From Parcubacteria group bacterium Greene0416_39 (GTDB lineage Bacteria > Patescibacteriota > Minisyncoccia > Minisyncoccales > UBA10102): 50,328 bases of DNA. Of the stretch, positions 35,521-44,261 are shown in pieces. The notes under the pieces were generated by a model. The model was given only the letters and a program-made list of their open reading frames with translations, made no database searches and was not told the origin of the DNA. The stretch lies in the NCBI GenBank assembly GCA_007375675.1, contig VMEU01000005.1:1-50328 (forward strand), written 5' to 3'. Position numbers and translations under genes: made by a program. How positions within the stretch are numbered: position 1 is the first letter of the stretch; every line of letters starts with the position of its first letter.

Positions 35521-36150
35521 CTATGCTTTCTTTCGACCTTTGGGGGGTACAGTACTGTACCCCCCTTTGCCGTGGTTGTTTTCTTTTTCTTTTTTGATCA
35601 TGTTGATAAGTTCTTGCACCAACACTGTGGGGTCTGCAGCCATAATGACTTTTTTGCGCCCCCGATACCCGTCCTTGAACAAAAAGTCGATTTTGTCCGC
35701 GGTGCCTCCGGTGCCCTCCAGCACGCCAATGGGTTTTTTGTCTTCAAACGCAACGGTGAATTCGTTGAGCGTGCCCATCCTCCCGCAGATGATAATAACG
35801 GCATCTGCAGAACGCGTAAGAATGAGGTTGCGGCCGGCGTACCCTGCCCCCGTGTACACGATCAAATCAAATTCGTTGACGGGCAGACGATACACCTTGA
35901 TGTGTTCTTTTTCCGTGCCTGCAGGAGAAAATCCGATCGAAATTCCCTTAGCATCGTTTGCGCCAACAGCTGCCCAGTAGGGAATACCTGTGGTGGCGCC
36001 CGTGAGCAGCACGGCCCCTTGCTTCACGATTTGTCTTCCCACTTCTTTTGCAATCTCTTTTGCGTTGGGGCTGCAAATGTCCAAAGCGGCAGCGCCCGAC
36101 ACGCAGATTTTGTACTTCCTTATATAATCGCTGGTGCTCTGTTGCTTCAT
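35521..36150 (-). CDS. LOG-family-like Rossmann nucleotide-binding protein
   Basis: ICVSGAAALDI..., LLTGATTGIPYWAA, SADAVIIICGRMGTLNEFTVAFEDKKPIGVL (GxxGTxxE). Confidence 0.78.
   Translation of the reverse strand: MKQQSTSDYIRKYKICVSGAAALDICSPNAKEIAKEVGRQIVKQGAVLLTGATTGIPYWAAVGANDAKGISIGFSPAGTEKEHIKVYRLPVNEFDLIVYTGAGYAGRNLILTRSADAVIIICGRMGTLNEFTVAFEDKKPIGVLEGTGGTADKIDFLFKDGYRGRKKVIMAADPTVLVQELINMIKKEKENNHGKGGYSTVPPKGRKKA
35542..35565. repeat. Perfect 24-bp palindrome within the 3' end of the LOG-like CDS
   Basis: GGGGGGTACAGTACTGTACCCCCC, encoding GGYSTVPP. Confidence 0.9.
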
Positions 36151-36189
36151 GCTAAAATTATACCAGAAAGCGCGAGAAAAACAAAAAAG

Positions 36190-36261
36190 TGTCCCCACCC
36201 TGACTCGAACAGGGATTTCAGCCTTCGGAGGGCTGCGCTCTGTCCATTGAGCTATGGGGAC
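36190..36261 (-). tRNA. tRNA-Arg (anticodon CCG)
   Basis: GTCCCCATAGCTCAATGGACAGAGCGCAGCCCTCCGAAGGCTGAAATCCCTGTTCGAGTCAGGGTGGGGACA folds as a cloverleaf; anticodon loop CTCCGAA. Confidence 0.93.
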
Positions 36262-36264
36262 AAG

Positions 36265-37656
36265 TTACAACCGCTCAAGCATCTTTGCTAGAAGGCGCAC
36301 GGGAACTCCTGTTGCTCCTTTTGCAAGAAACTCTCCTTCAATAGAAGTCATGCGGGGACAAATGTCAATGTGTACCCAGGGATAATCCTTTGCAAACTGA
36401 TAAAGGAAAATGGCGCCGGTGATTGCTCCTCCATACTTTGTCTTTCCCAGGTTGATCACATCCCCAAACGTTCCCTTGATGTCCTCCTCGTACTCATCCC
36501 ACAAAGGCAAGGGCCACACATAGTCTCCGCTTTCTTCTCCCAGTTCCCGAAAGAGCTTTTCAAGTTTTTCATCCCTTGTGTAGATAGCAGAGGCGCGCTG
36601 CCCCAGGGCTGACATGGTAGCTCCTGCAAGGGTTGCTACGTCTACCACAAGTCGCGGGCGATATTTCTTTGCATAGGTGAGGGCATCCGCTAGAATAATC
36701 CTTCCTTCTGCGTCCGTATTTAATACCTCAATGGTTTTGCCAGACATCGTTCTGAGAATATCACCAGGCCTGTAGCTGGAACCCGATGGCATGTTCTCAA
36801 CCGCAGGGACAAGGGCCACAACATTCTTCTTCAGCCCTAGTTTTGCGCTAAGAACAACCGCAAGGAGAACTGCAGCTCCTCCAGACATATCCATGTGCAT
36901 CTCGTTCATTGCGTCTCCTGGCTTAATGTTTAATCCACCTGTATCAAATGTTACCCCCTTTCCTACCAACACAATGGGCCGTTCTTTCTTCCTGCCGCCC
37001 CAGTACTCAAGGATGATAAACCGAGGCTCTTCCAAAGATCCTTTTGCCACACCGAGCACTCCACCCATAGAAAGTTTTTGTATCTCTTTCAAACCAAGTA
37101 TGCGTACGAGAACGTTTGTATTCTTTGCCGCATCCTGAGCTGCTTTTGCAAGAACGCGGGGCGTCATTTCTCCTCCTGGAGTATTTGAAAGCGTTCTGGC
37201 TACATTCACCTCCTCCCCAACGATTCTTCCTTTCTCAATGCCTTTCTTCCCTTCTTTCCCAACCTTTCCGTACACCACAATTTCTTCTACCATACTCCAT
37301 CCGCCTTTGGGCAAAGTTTTATACTTTACAAACTCGTAATTTGCCATCTCAAAGTTCACGGCAAAAAGTTCTCCAATTTCCATTTCGCTCATGCGCAAAT
37401 GAGGAAACGTAAAGTCGGCCAAAGAAACTGCGAGGCGTTTTATTTTCTGGGACTTGGCAAGCGCAATACCCCGTCTTGCAAGAAGTATCAACTGTCTTCT
37501 CGTGACGCTTTTTCGGTCTTCTACTCCCAGACGCACGACATTTCTGCCATATTCTTGGCGCAGCACATAACTTTCTTTTTCTTCAGTCACGCAAAGTTGA
37601 GCAACTTTTGGATCAAGTTTCTCAATTGATTGCGCAGGAGAATAACTATACTTCAT
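36265..37656 (-). CDS. pepA: M17 leucyl aminopeptidase
   Basis: VGKGVTFDTGGLNIKPGDAMNEMHMDMSGGAAVL, NTDAEGRIILADALTYA. Confidence 0.95.
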   Translation of the reverse strand: MKYSYSPAQSIEKLDPKVAQLCVTEEKESYVLRQEYGRNVVRLGVEDRKSVTRRQLILLARRGIALAKSQKIKRLAVSLADFTFPHLRMSEMEIGELFAVNFEMANYEFVKYKTLPKGGWSMVEEIVVYGKVGKEGKKGIEKGRIVGEEVNVARTLSNTPGGEMTPRVLAKAAQDAAKNTNVLVRILGLKEIQKLSMGGVLGVAKGSLEEPRFIILEYWGGRKKERPIVLVGKGVTFDTGGLNIKPGDAMNEMHMDMSGGAAVLLAVVLSAKLGLKKNVVALVPAVENMPSGSSYRPGDILRTMSGKTIEVLNTDAEGRIILADALTYAKKYRPRLVVDVATLAGATMSALGQRASAIYTRDEKLEKLFRELGEESGDYVWPLPLWDEYEEDIKGTFGDVINLGKTKYGGAITGAIFLYQFAKDYPWVHIDICPRMTSIEGEFLAKGATGVPVRLLAKMLERL

Positions 37657-37792
37657 GCTTTTTCGAAAACTTCTGATAGAGTTCTGAAATTTGTTTTTCT
37701 TTTTCTTTCACATCCAAGCCCTCCCGCCTCATGCGAGCTTTCTCCAGCCGAATATGCTTTCTCACGCTTTTGGGAAGCTTGATTCTTTTCAT
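37646..37792 (-). CDS. Small basic protein (48 aa) overlapping the pepA start
   Basis: MKRIKLPKSVRKHIRLEKARMRREGLDVKEKEKQISELYQKFSKKHEV*; below the length cutoff of the supplied ORF track. Confidence 0.55.
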   Translation of the reverse strand: MKRIKLPKSVRKHIRLEKARMRREGLDVKEKEKQISELYQKFSKKHEV

Positions 37793-37842
37793 ATGTAAAA
37801 TTGGAATGATTTCCAAGTTTCATTTCGTAATCTTTCAAGGTA

Positions 37843-39144
37843 TCATACTTTTTTGATTTTGTCCATCTCTTCTCTTACAACCTCTCTATCATCCCAGGGG
37901 ATTTTTTTGCCTCCTTTTTGCGCAATAGAATCTTCGCAGCCCTTGCCGGTAATAACAACAGTGTCTCCGGGCTGTGCCAAAGAAAGAGCTTGTGCTATTG
38001 CTTCTCTCCGATCAAGAATTTTGAATACCGCGGATTTATGCGGATTCTGCTGATTAATACTGATACTTTCAGCGCCGCTCGCAACCTGCTCCATAATTTT
38101 TACAGGATCTTCTTCGTAGGGATCTTCGTCGGTCACAATGATCTTATCGCAATAGGTTCCGGCAAGCTTTCCCAGAACCGGCCTCTTCCACCTGTCCCTG
38201 CCACCCCCAGCTGCGCCGAGTACACAAATAAGTTTTGGGCTTTGGGGAGCTGAGCTCCCGCTTGGGAGCTCAGCTCCCAAGACTGCTCCTTCTCGAAAAG
38301 TTTTATAAACCTTTTCGAGAGCTGCTGGAGTAAACGCATAATCAACAATCACCCGAAAGGGGTGCGCGATAACTTCTTCCATTCTTCCTGGCACTCCTTC
38401 CATATTCTCTAACGCACGCTTGCAAATTTCCAAAGAAACCCCAAAGCTCTTTGCAACGCATAGTGCAGCTGCTGCGTTGTACAAATTGAACTCTCCTAAA
38501 AGTTTTAGGTGAAAGTCTGGGATATTTTTTGCATCAGACAGAGAATACTGCAATACTTTCTCTGCGGGGAACTGCAAAAAGTATGAGGAGTTTTTGTCAT
38601 CAGCATTAATCACATGAACCTTTTTTGCTACTTGGAACAATTTTCCTTTTGCTTCTCTATATTTCTCAAACGACCCGTGGCGCTCAATATGCTCTGGAGA
38701 AAGATTCGTGAATACCGCCGTATGAAAATTGAGAAACCTGTGGCGATGCTGAAGAATTCCTTCTGACGTAACCTCTATCACCGCGTGGGTGCATCCAGCA
38801 TCTACTGCCTGCCTCAAAAATCTTTGAATCACAAAACGACCCGGCATGGTCATTTTCAAACGATTCCGCCAAGTCTTGTCCCTAATCTGAAATCGAATTG
38901 AGGAAAGAGAAGCAGTTTTGAATCTCATCGAGTCTGAGGACTCTTCAGAGTCTGAACGACCTGCTTCAAGAAATATTTTTGAAATCATCTCAACAGTCGT
39001 AGACTTCCCATTCGTTCCCGTCACCCCAATCACCGTCATTCTCCTTGCAGGAAACCCATAGAGTAAAGCCCCAAAACCCGCCCATGCAAAATGATACCAG
39101 CTTAGCAAAAAACTTGGGACAAACTTCCTTAATAGATTTTTCAT
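37843..39144 (-). CDS. MurE-like Mur ligase
   Basis: VIGVTGTNGKSTTVEMI, AVIEVTSEGILQHRH, NLSPEHIERHGSFEKYREAK, DYAFTPAALEKV, LGAAGGGRDRWKRP. Confidence 0.88.
   Translation of the reverse strand: MKNLLRKFVPSFLLSWYHFAWAGFGALLYGFPARRMTVIGVTGTNGKSTTVEMISKIFLEAGRSDSEESSDSMRFKTASLSSIRFQIRDKTWRNRLKMTMPGRFVIQRFLRQAVDAGCTHAVIEVTSEGILQHRHRFLNFHTAVFTNLSPEHIERHGSFEKYREAKGKLFQVAKKVHVINADDKNSSYFLQFPAEKVLQYSLSDAKNIPDFHLKLLGEFNLYNAAAALCVAKSFGVSLEICKRALENMEGVPGRMEEVIAHPFRVIVDYAFTPAALEKVYKTFREGAVLGAELPSGSSAPQSPKLICVLGAAGGGRDRWKRPVLGKLAGTYCDKIIVTDEDPYEEDPVKIMEQVASGAESISINQQNPHKSAVFKILDRREAIAQALSLAQPGDTVVITGKGCEDSIAQKGGKKIPWDDREVVREEMDKIKKV
38245..38278. repeat. Double-palindrome in-frame insertion in the MurE-like gene
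   Basis: GGGAGCTGAGCTCCC-gctt-GGGAGCTCAGCTCCC; perfect 15-bp inverted repeat whose arms are each near-palindromic. Confidence 0.9.
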
Positions 39145-39156
39145 ATTGATACTCTG

Positions 39157-39723
39157 CTACCGTTTGCCTAAGAGCTTTAATGCTTCTTTGATTCTCTGCT
39201 GGACATCCTTTACTTGAGGGGGAACCTCCTGCAAGGCGCTTCTGGCCTCGTTTGCAGAAAATCCGAGGCGCACAAGCGCGTACACTGCCTCGTCTGCTTC
39301 CAGATCTTTTCCAGGAAGAGCAAAATCGTCGAGTTTCCCTGTGAGCTCCACAATAATCTTTTGGATCTTTTTCTTTCCAATGCCCTTTGTCCCAGCAAAA
39401 AACTGTTCGTTGCGCTCTTTGATTGCTTTTTGAAAGTCTTCTATGCTGCCAAGAGACGAGAGGGCGAGACCCGCTTTTGGCCCAACCCCAGAAATAGTGT
39501 TGAGCACTTCAAACATCTTCAGCTGTTCTTGGGTTTTGAATCCGTAGAGCTCCATTCTGTCTTCCTTCACATAGAGAAAACAAAATACTGCTCCTCCCTG
39601 GCCTTCTTCAAAGTCTTGAAGGTTTTGAGGAGCAAGAAACACTTTGTACCCAACTCCCTGCGCATCAATAACAATGCTTCCTGCGCCTTTGAGAATAACT
39701 GTTCCTTTAAGATAGGAGATCAT
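39157..39723 (-). CDS. ruvA: Holliday junction branch migration protein RuvA
   Basis: MISYLKGTVILKGAGSIVIDAQGVGYKVFL, LNTISGVGPKAGLALSS, GIGKKKIQKIIVEL. Confidence 0.93.
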   Translation of the reverse strand: MISYLKGTVILKGAGSIVIDAQGVGYKVFLAPQNLQDFEEGQGGAVFCFLYVKEDRMELYGFKTQEQLKMFEVLNTISGVGPKAGLALSSLGSIEDFQKAIKERNEQFFAGTKGIGKKKIQKIIVELTGKLDDFALPGKDLEADEAVYALVRLGFSANEARSALQEVPPQVKDVQQRIKEALKLLGKR

Positions 39724-39803
39724 AATACATATATTCTAACAGGAAAAAAAACCGAGGGCCACTGAATGCACGAGTGGCCCTTTTACTTTGTTTTGCTTCC
39801 TTA

Positions 39804-40877
39804 TTAGGAAGATGCATTTGCGAGGATTGGATCACGCAACGGCGCGCTCACCCGGCGGAGATGTCCCCAGATCCCCGTGAATGTGTCTAAAACCCCAGTC
39901 TCGCAATAAGGGATTTCATAATCTTTGAAGAACTTCCTGACGATTATCTGCGCTTCCCGCAGCTTATTCTCGGCCATGAAGGGGAATAAGTGATGTTCAA
40001 TCTGAAAATTCAGACCTCCAAACAAAAAGTCAAAGAACCAGTGATTTTTGACATCCCGCGAGGGAAGGGCTTGGCGGAGCAAAAAGCTCACCCCATCTCC
40101 TTTTCTGAACATGCGCATACCCTTATGATTGGCTGCAAAGAGAGACCCTATATATAACCCCGTGAACCCCTGATACACAATGGTAAAAACCATGATGTAC
40201 AACCAAGAATCCAGAAGAAAGACCAGTAAGAGTATGTATCCTGCGCTGTGCGCAGCCAGGACAGCTATTTCGAGTAGCCGATATCTTACTTTCAGCTCCC
40301 CGTTGCTCCAGGGGAGCAAGTAATGGATGCTGGCGCCCCGGAAGCTTAACGCTGAAAGACACAGGATTAGGAAAACGAACACGTGTTGGTATCTAACCAC
40401 AGCCCGATTGAACCCTTTCTTCCCGAACGCCTGCTCCTCGATAAACGCGAGTACCGACACCCGCACGTCTGGATCAAGATCCACATTGTTAGGATTCTTG
40501 TGGTGACCGTCATTGTGTTTAAACGCCCACCACGAGGGAGAGACCCCTGTGAGGAACCCCACGGCAAGACTTACCGCATAGTTGTTACGCCATGAGGCAA
40601 GTACTTGTCCGTGCCCTGAGGAATGCGCTGCCAACAGCATTTGTCCTGACACAAACCCTGCCAAGAGCGCGTTCGCCATGTGCCACCAGGAATTACCCAT
40701 CGCGACCAACCATAGGATACTTGCTCCAAACAAGCACAACGTAAGAAGTAGCTTTACACTATAGTAGAGATACTGCTTCTTAAGCAGGCCCGGCGAATCC
40801 CCAATACGCCTTTGAAGCTCCCTCCATAGTACTCCTTGCTCCGCCATGGATGGCAGAGCAAACTCTTGAGCGTTCAC
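39804..40877 (-). CDS. Membrane fatty-acid desaturase family protein
   Basis: Histidine boxes AAHSSGHGQ, HNDGHHK, FQIEHHLFP; several TM segments. Confidence 0.88.
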   Translation of the reverse strand: MNAQEFALPSMAEQGVLWRELQRRIGDSPGLLKKQYLYYSVKLLLTLCLFGASILWLVAMGNSWWHMANALLAGFVSGQMLLAAHSSGHGQVLASWRNNYAVSLAVGFLTGVSPSWWAFKHNDGHHKNPNNVDLDPDVRVSVLAFIEEQAFGKKGFNRAVVRYQHVFVFLILCLSALSFRGASIHYLLPWSNGELKVRYRLLEIAVLAAHSAGYILLLVFLLDSWLYIMVFTIVYQGFTGLYIGSLFAANHKGMRMFRKGDGVSFLLRQALPSRDVKNHWFFDFLFGGLNFQIEHHLFPFMAENKLREAQIIVRKFFKDYEIPYCETGVLDTFTGIWGHLRRVSAPLRDPILANASS

Positions 40878-40926
40878 TCTCTGTCTCCTTGTCTTGTAGA
40901 ATGGTAACAGCTAAAGTTATGATACC

Positions 40927-42846
40927 ATGCAATTCCAACTTGTTTCCAGGTTTCGCCCCACGGGCGACCAGCCCCAGGCGATTGAAAAACCAACGCTTGT
41001 GATTTCTCCTAACAAAATGCTTGCGGCGCAATTGTACCAGGAGTTCAGGGAATTCTTCCCAAATAATGGCGTGCACTTTTTTGTTTCTTACTATGACTAT
41101 TATCAACCAGAAGCATACATTCCCCAAACCGACACCTACATTGAAAAAGACGCGAAAATTAACGAGGTCTTAGACAGGCTCCGCCACGAAGCAGTGCAAG
41201 ACGTGCTCTCCCGAAAAGATGTTATCGTTGTGGCTTCGGTCTCTTGCATATACAATATCGGCTCGCCTGAAGAATACCAAAGGGTTTCTCTTGAGATACA
41301 GCAAGACCAACACATCAAAAGAAAAGATTTTCTTTCTCGCCTAACCTCGCTCCAGTACGAAAGAAATGATGTTGATTTCCAGCCGGGGAAGTTCCGTATC
41401 AGAGGAAACGTGGTTGAAATTTTTCTCGTCACCGGCAAGGAACTCGTGCGCGTGGAGTTTGTGGGAGATGAAATAGAAAGAATATCCGTAGCTGAGGCAA
41501 GTTTAGCCCCCAAATACCAGATACTAAATACTAAATACTTGTTATACCCCGCAAAGTTCTGGGTAACGCCCCAGGAAAAGCTTACTATTGCAATAGAGAA
41601 CATTCGTTTGGAACTCCAAGAACAACTGAAAATTCTTAAGAAAAAGAAGAAGCTCCTGGAAGCGCAACGCCTTGAGCAGAGAACCAACTTTGACCTTGAG
41701 ATGATGCGAGAGTCTGGCTACTGCCACGGCATTGAAAACTACTCACGACATTTGGAGTTCCGAGAAGCCGGAAGTTCGCCATTCTCCCTTATTGATTACT
41801 TCCCTAAAGACTTTTTGTTGTTTGTTGACGAATCGCACCAAACTCTGCCCCAAGTAAAAGCAATGGCAGTGCAAGACAAGGCAAGGAAAAACGTGCTCAT
41901 TGATTATGGGTTCCGCCTGCCTTCTGCAATTGACAACAGGCCTTTGCAATATGAGGAGTTTTGGAACAAAATCTCCCAGGCAGTCTTTGTGTCAGCAACG
42001 CCAGGAGAAGAAGAAAAACGCCTTGCAGGCCCCAGATTTCTCGTACAACAAGTAGTCAGGCCCACCGGCCTTTTGGAGCCTACCATAGAGATACGGCCAA
42101 CAACTCGCCAGGTGAAAGATTTAATTGAGGAAATTAAAAAGGTACGGGAAAGAAACCAGCGCGTTCTCGCCATTACTTTGACCAAGCGCTTGGCAGAGGA
42201 ACTCTCTGACGTTCTTGCTAAAGAAGGGATTGCTTCTCAATGGCTCCACTCTGAAGTGAAAACTTTAGCGAGACCCGAGATTCTCCGGGAATTAAGGCAA
42301 GGAAAATATAGCGTGCTCGTTGGGGTAAACCTTTTAAGAGAAGGTCTCGACCTTCCCGAGGTGGAACTAGTTGCAATACTAGACGCAGACAAAGAAGGAT
42401 TCCTACGTTCTCAAACTACGCTCATCCAAACCATGGGCAGGGCATCAAGAAACCCCAACGGAAGAGTCATTCTCTATGCAGACAAAATGACAGGGTCTAT
42501 GCACTCGGCGATTGCCGAAGTTGCAAGGAGAAGAAAGGTTCAAGAACAATACAACAAGCTCCACAACATTATCCCAAGGCCCATTGAAACGCCGGTGCGC
42601 GAATGGCCGTTTGCGCCAAAGCAAAAAGAGGTGGCTGCAGAATTCGGCGCAGTACACGATATCAAACTGCTTACGCAAGAGATGAAGGAAGCCGCTTCAA
42701 ACCTTGACTTTGAGCGAGCCGCCCACCTCCGCGACTTGATAAAATCTCTCAATGGTGGTACAAAGAACACATATGCCGATTACGAGTTCAGCGAAAAAGG
42801 CGCTTCGCCAAGACGCGAGGCGAAGACAACAAAACGATCGGGTTAA
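40927..42846 (+). CDS. uvrB: UvrB excinuclease subunit lacking the Walker A segment
   Basis: FRPTGDQPQAIEK|PTLVISPNKMLAAQLYQEFREFFP, YYDYYQPEAYIPQTDTYIEKD, DESHQTLPQVKAM, VGVNLLREGLDLPEVELVAILDADKEGFLRS. Confidence 0.93.
   Translation: MQFQLVSRFRPTGDQPQAIEKPTLVISPNKMLAAQLYQEFREFFPNNGVHFFVSYYDYYQPEAYIPQTDTYIEKDAKINEVLDRLRHEAVQDVLSRKDVIVVASVSCIYNIGSPEEYQRVSLEIQQDQHIKRKDFLSRLTSLQYERNDVDFQPGKFRIRGNVVEIFLVTGKELVRVEFVGDEIERISVAEASLAPKYQILNTKYLLYPAKFWVTPQEKLTIAIENIRLELQEQLKILKKKKKLLEAQRLEQRTNFDLEMMRESGYCHGIENYSRHLEFREAGSSPFSLIDYFPKDFLLFVDESHQTLPQVKAMAVQDKARKNVLIDYGFRLPSAIDNRPLQYEEFWNKISQAVFVSATPGEEEKRLAGPRFLVQQVVRPTGLLEPTIEIRPTTRQVKDLIEEIKKVRERNQRVLAITLTKRLAEELSDVLAKEGIASQWLHSEVKTLARPEILRELRQGKYSVLVGVNLLREGLDLPEVELVAILDADKEGFLRSQTTLIQTMGRASRNPNGRVILYADKMTGSMHSAIAEVARRRKVQEQYNKLHNIIPRPIETPVREWPFAPKQKEVAAEFGAVHDIKLLTQEMKEAASNLDFERAAHLRDLIKSLNGGTKNTYADYEFSEKGASPRREAKTTKRSG
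41512..41540. repeat. Heptanucleotide repeat in uvrB
   Basis: ACCAGAT ACTAAAT ACTAAAT ACTTG, encoding KYQILNTKYL. Confidence 0.8.
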
Positions 42847-43036
42847 ACAAGGCGTAAAGAGGGTTCTCAAACAAGCTCGTGATTTGGTTTTACAAAAGAA
42901 AATTGGGGAAGCAGAGAAGCTTCTCCCTCAACTTTTCAAGGTGTTAGACAAAGCTGCTAAAGTGGGGGTGATTAAAAAGAATACGGCTTCAAGGAAAAAG
43001 TCTCGCATTGCAAAACTCTTGAAAAGCGCATCTTAG
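42773..43036 (+). CDS. rpsT: 30S ribosomal protein S20
   Basis: MPITSSAKKALRQDARRRQQNDRVKQGVKRVLKQARDL...NTASRKKSRIAKLLKS; overlaps uvrB 3' end. Confidence 0.88.
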   Translation: MPITSSAKKALRQDARRRQQNDRVKQGVKRVLKQARDLVLQKKIGEAEKLLPQLFKVLDKAAKVGVIKKNTASRKKSRIAKLLKSAS

Positions 43037-43881
43037 GCCTGCGCGGCAAAGAGGTAGAGCGCACTGGCAGGTTTCACACGACCTGTCTTTATATTTTTAT
43101 CTGCCTCAAACACCTTTTCAAAAGACTGCTTAAGTTTTGCTGTCGAGAAGTTTTGCGCAACCTCAAAAATCTTTCTCCTGAACTGCATTGCTATCATAGA
43201 AAGAATACGCAGAGGTTCTTCTCCTTGCTTGATATGCAATGAAAGAAGATGAAGCGCTTTGGCTCTATCTTGCACGGCAATGGCCTGTAAGGTTAAAAAG
43301 ATATCTGCCTCAAGACTAAGGTGGAGGAGATTTTTTACGTCTTCTGCGCGCACGCCTAGTCTTGTGCCAAGAAATGCGGCGAGCTTGGCAATCTCTTGCG
43401 ATAATCGCCAGAGGTTGTTACCTGTTTCCCCAATCAGAAAGGCTAACGCGTCTTTCTCAATAGTTTTGCCGTATTCCTGGAATTCTTTTTCAACCCACGC
43501 AAGAGTGCTTGTTCTATCGAAAGGCTTACATTCTTGACTCTTGGCGTGTTTCTTTAAAAACGAGAGCAAGGGATGAGGTAAAACTTCGCCGTCTTCAAAA
43601 AAAAGCAGGGTGTCTGCGTTTTTTTCGAGCATATCTTTTTGTTTAAAAAGAGCTTCAGCCAAGTCTTTATTTTGAAAGACATTTTTTAAGACCAGGAGTT
43701 TCTTTCCTTGGAACAAAGAAGAGATTGTTAGCTCTTTTTGCGTATCTTCAAGACTCGCCTCTGCGCAGTCAAGCACCTGCAGATTTCTTTGCGCCTTTGG
43801 GAGTTGGCTGTAGCGCTTCAAAATCTCGCCTAACTTTTGGCGAGCGCGGTACGTATCTTTCCCAAACAGAAAGAGCAGCAT
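43033..43881 (-). CDS. holA: DNA polymerase III delta subunit
   Basis: FLFGKDTYRARQKLGEIL, DALAFLIGETGNNLWRLSQEIAKLAAF, LTLQAIAVQDRAKALHLL. Confidence 0.82.
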   Translation of the reverse strand: MLLFLFGKDTYRARQKLGEILKRYSQLPKAQRNLQVLDCAEASLEDTQKELTISSLFQGKKLLVLKNVFQNKDLAEALFKQKDMLEKNADTLLFFEDGEVLPHPLLSFLKKHAKSQECKPFDRTSTLAWVEKEFQEYGKTIEKDALAFLIGETGNNLWRLSQEIAKLAAFLGTRLGVRAEDVKNLLHLSLEADIFLTLQAIAVQDRAKALHLLSLHIKQGEEPLRILSMIAMQFRRKIFEVAQNFSTAKLKQSFEKVFEADKNIKTGRVKPASALYLFAAQA

Positions 43882-43883
43882 TT

Positions 43884-44249
43884 TTACTTAAGCACGAGCT
43901 TTATCTTCTCAACGATTTCTCCTGGCGTAAAATGCGCCTTGATAAGATAATCAGCGGCCCCCAGTTTTACCCCTCGATCCAGGTCCTCTTTTTGCCCGAG
44001 ATTAGATAGGATGATCACGGGAATCCCTGCGGTCTCTGTATTCTCTTTTGCGCGCTTGAGAACTTCAAACCCGTCAATGCCAGGGAGAATAAGGTCTAAA
44101 AGAACAAGGTCGGGCTTTCCTGTATTGAAGCGCTGTAATCCCTCCTCTCCGTCAACTCCTTCAATAATCTCATACCCTTCCTTGAGGAGTTTTTGGACAA
44201 TGAGCTCTCTTAAAAACTTGTCGTCTTCAATAACGAGAATCTTTGCCAT
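43884..44249 (-). CDS. Response regulator receiver-only protein
   Basis: KILVIEDDKFLRELI, PDLVLLDLILPGIDGFEVL, IILSNLGQ, AADYLIKAHFTP. Confidence 0.93.
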   Translation of the reverse strand: MAKILVIEDDKFLRELIVQKLLKEGYEIIEGVDGEEGLQRFNTGKPDLVLLDLILPGIDGFEVLKRAKENTETAGIPVIILSNLGQKEDLDRGVKLGAADYLIKAHFTPGEIVEKIKLVLK

Positions 44250-44261
44250 GTTCGTAGATTA

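Noticed and set aside
35572-36291. 239-aa plus-strand ORF overlapping the LOG-like gene and tRNA-Arg
   Set aside because: Antisense shadow ORF; reads through the tRNA.
41136-41687. 183-aa minus-strand ORF inside uvrB
   Set aside because: Antisense shadow ORF with no independent support.
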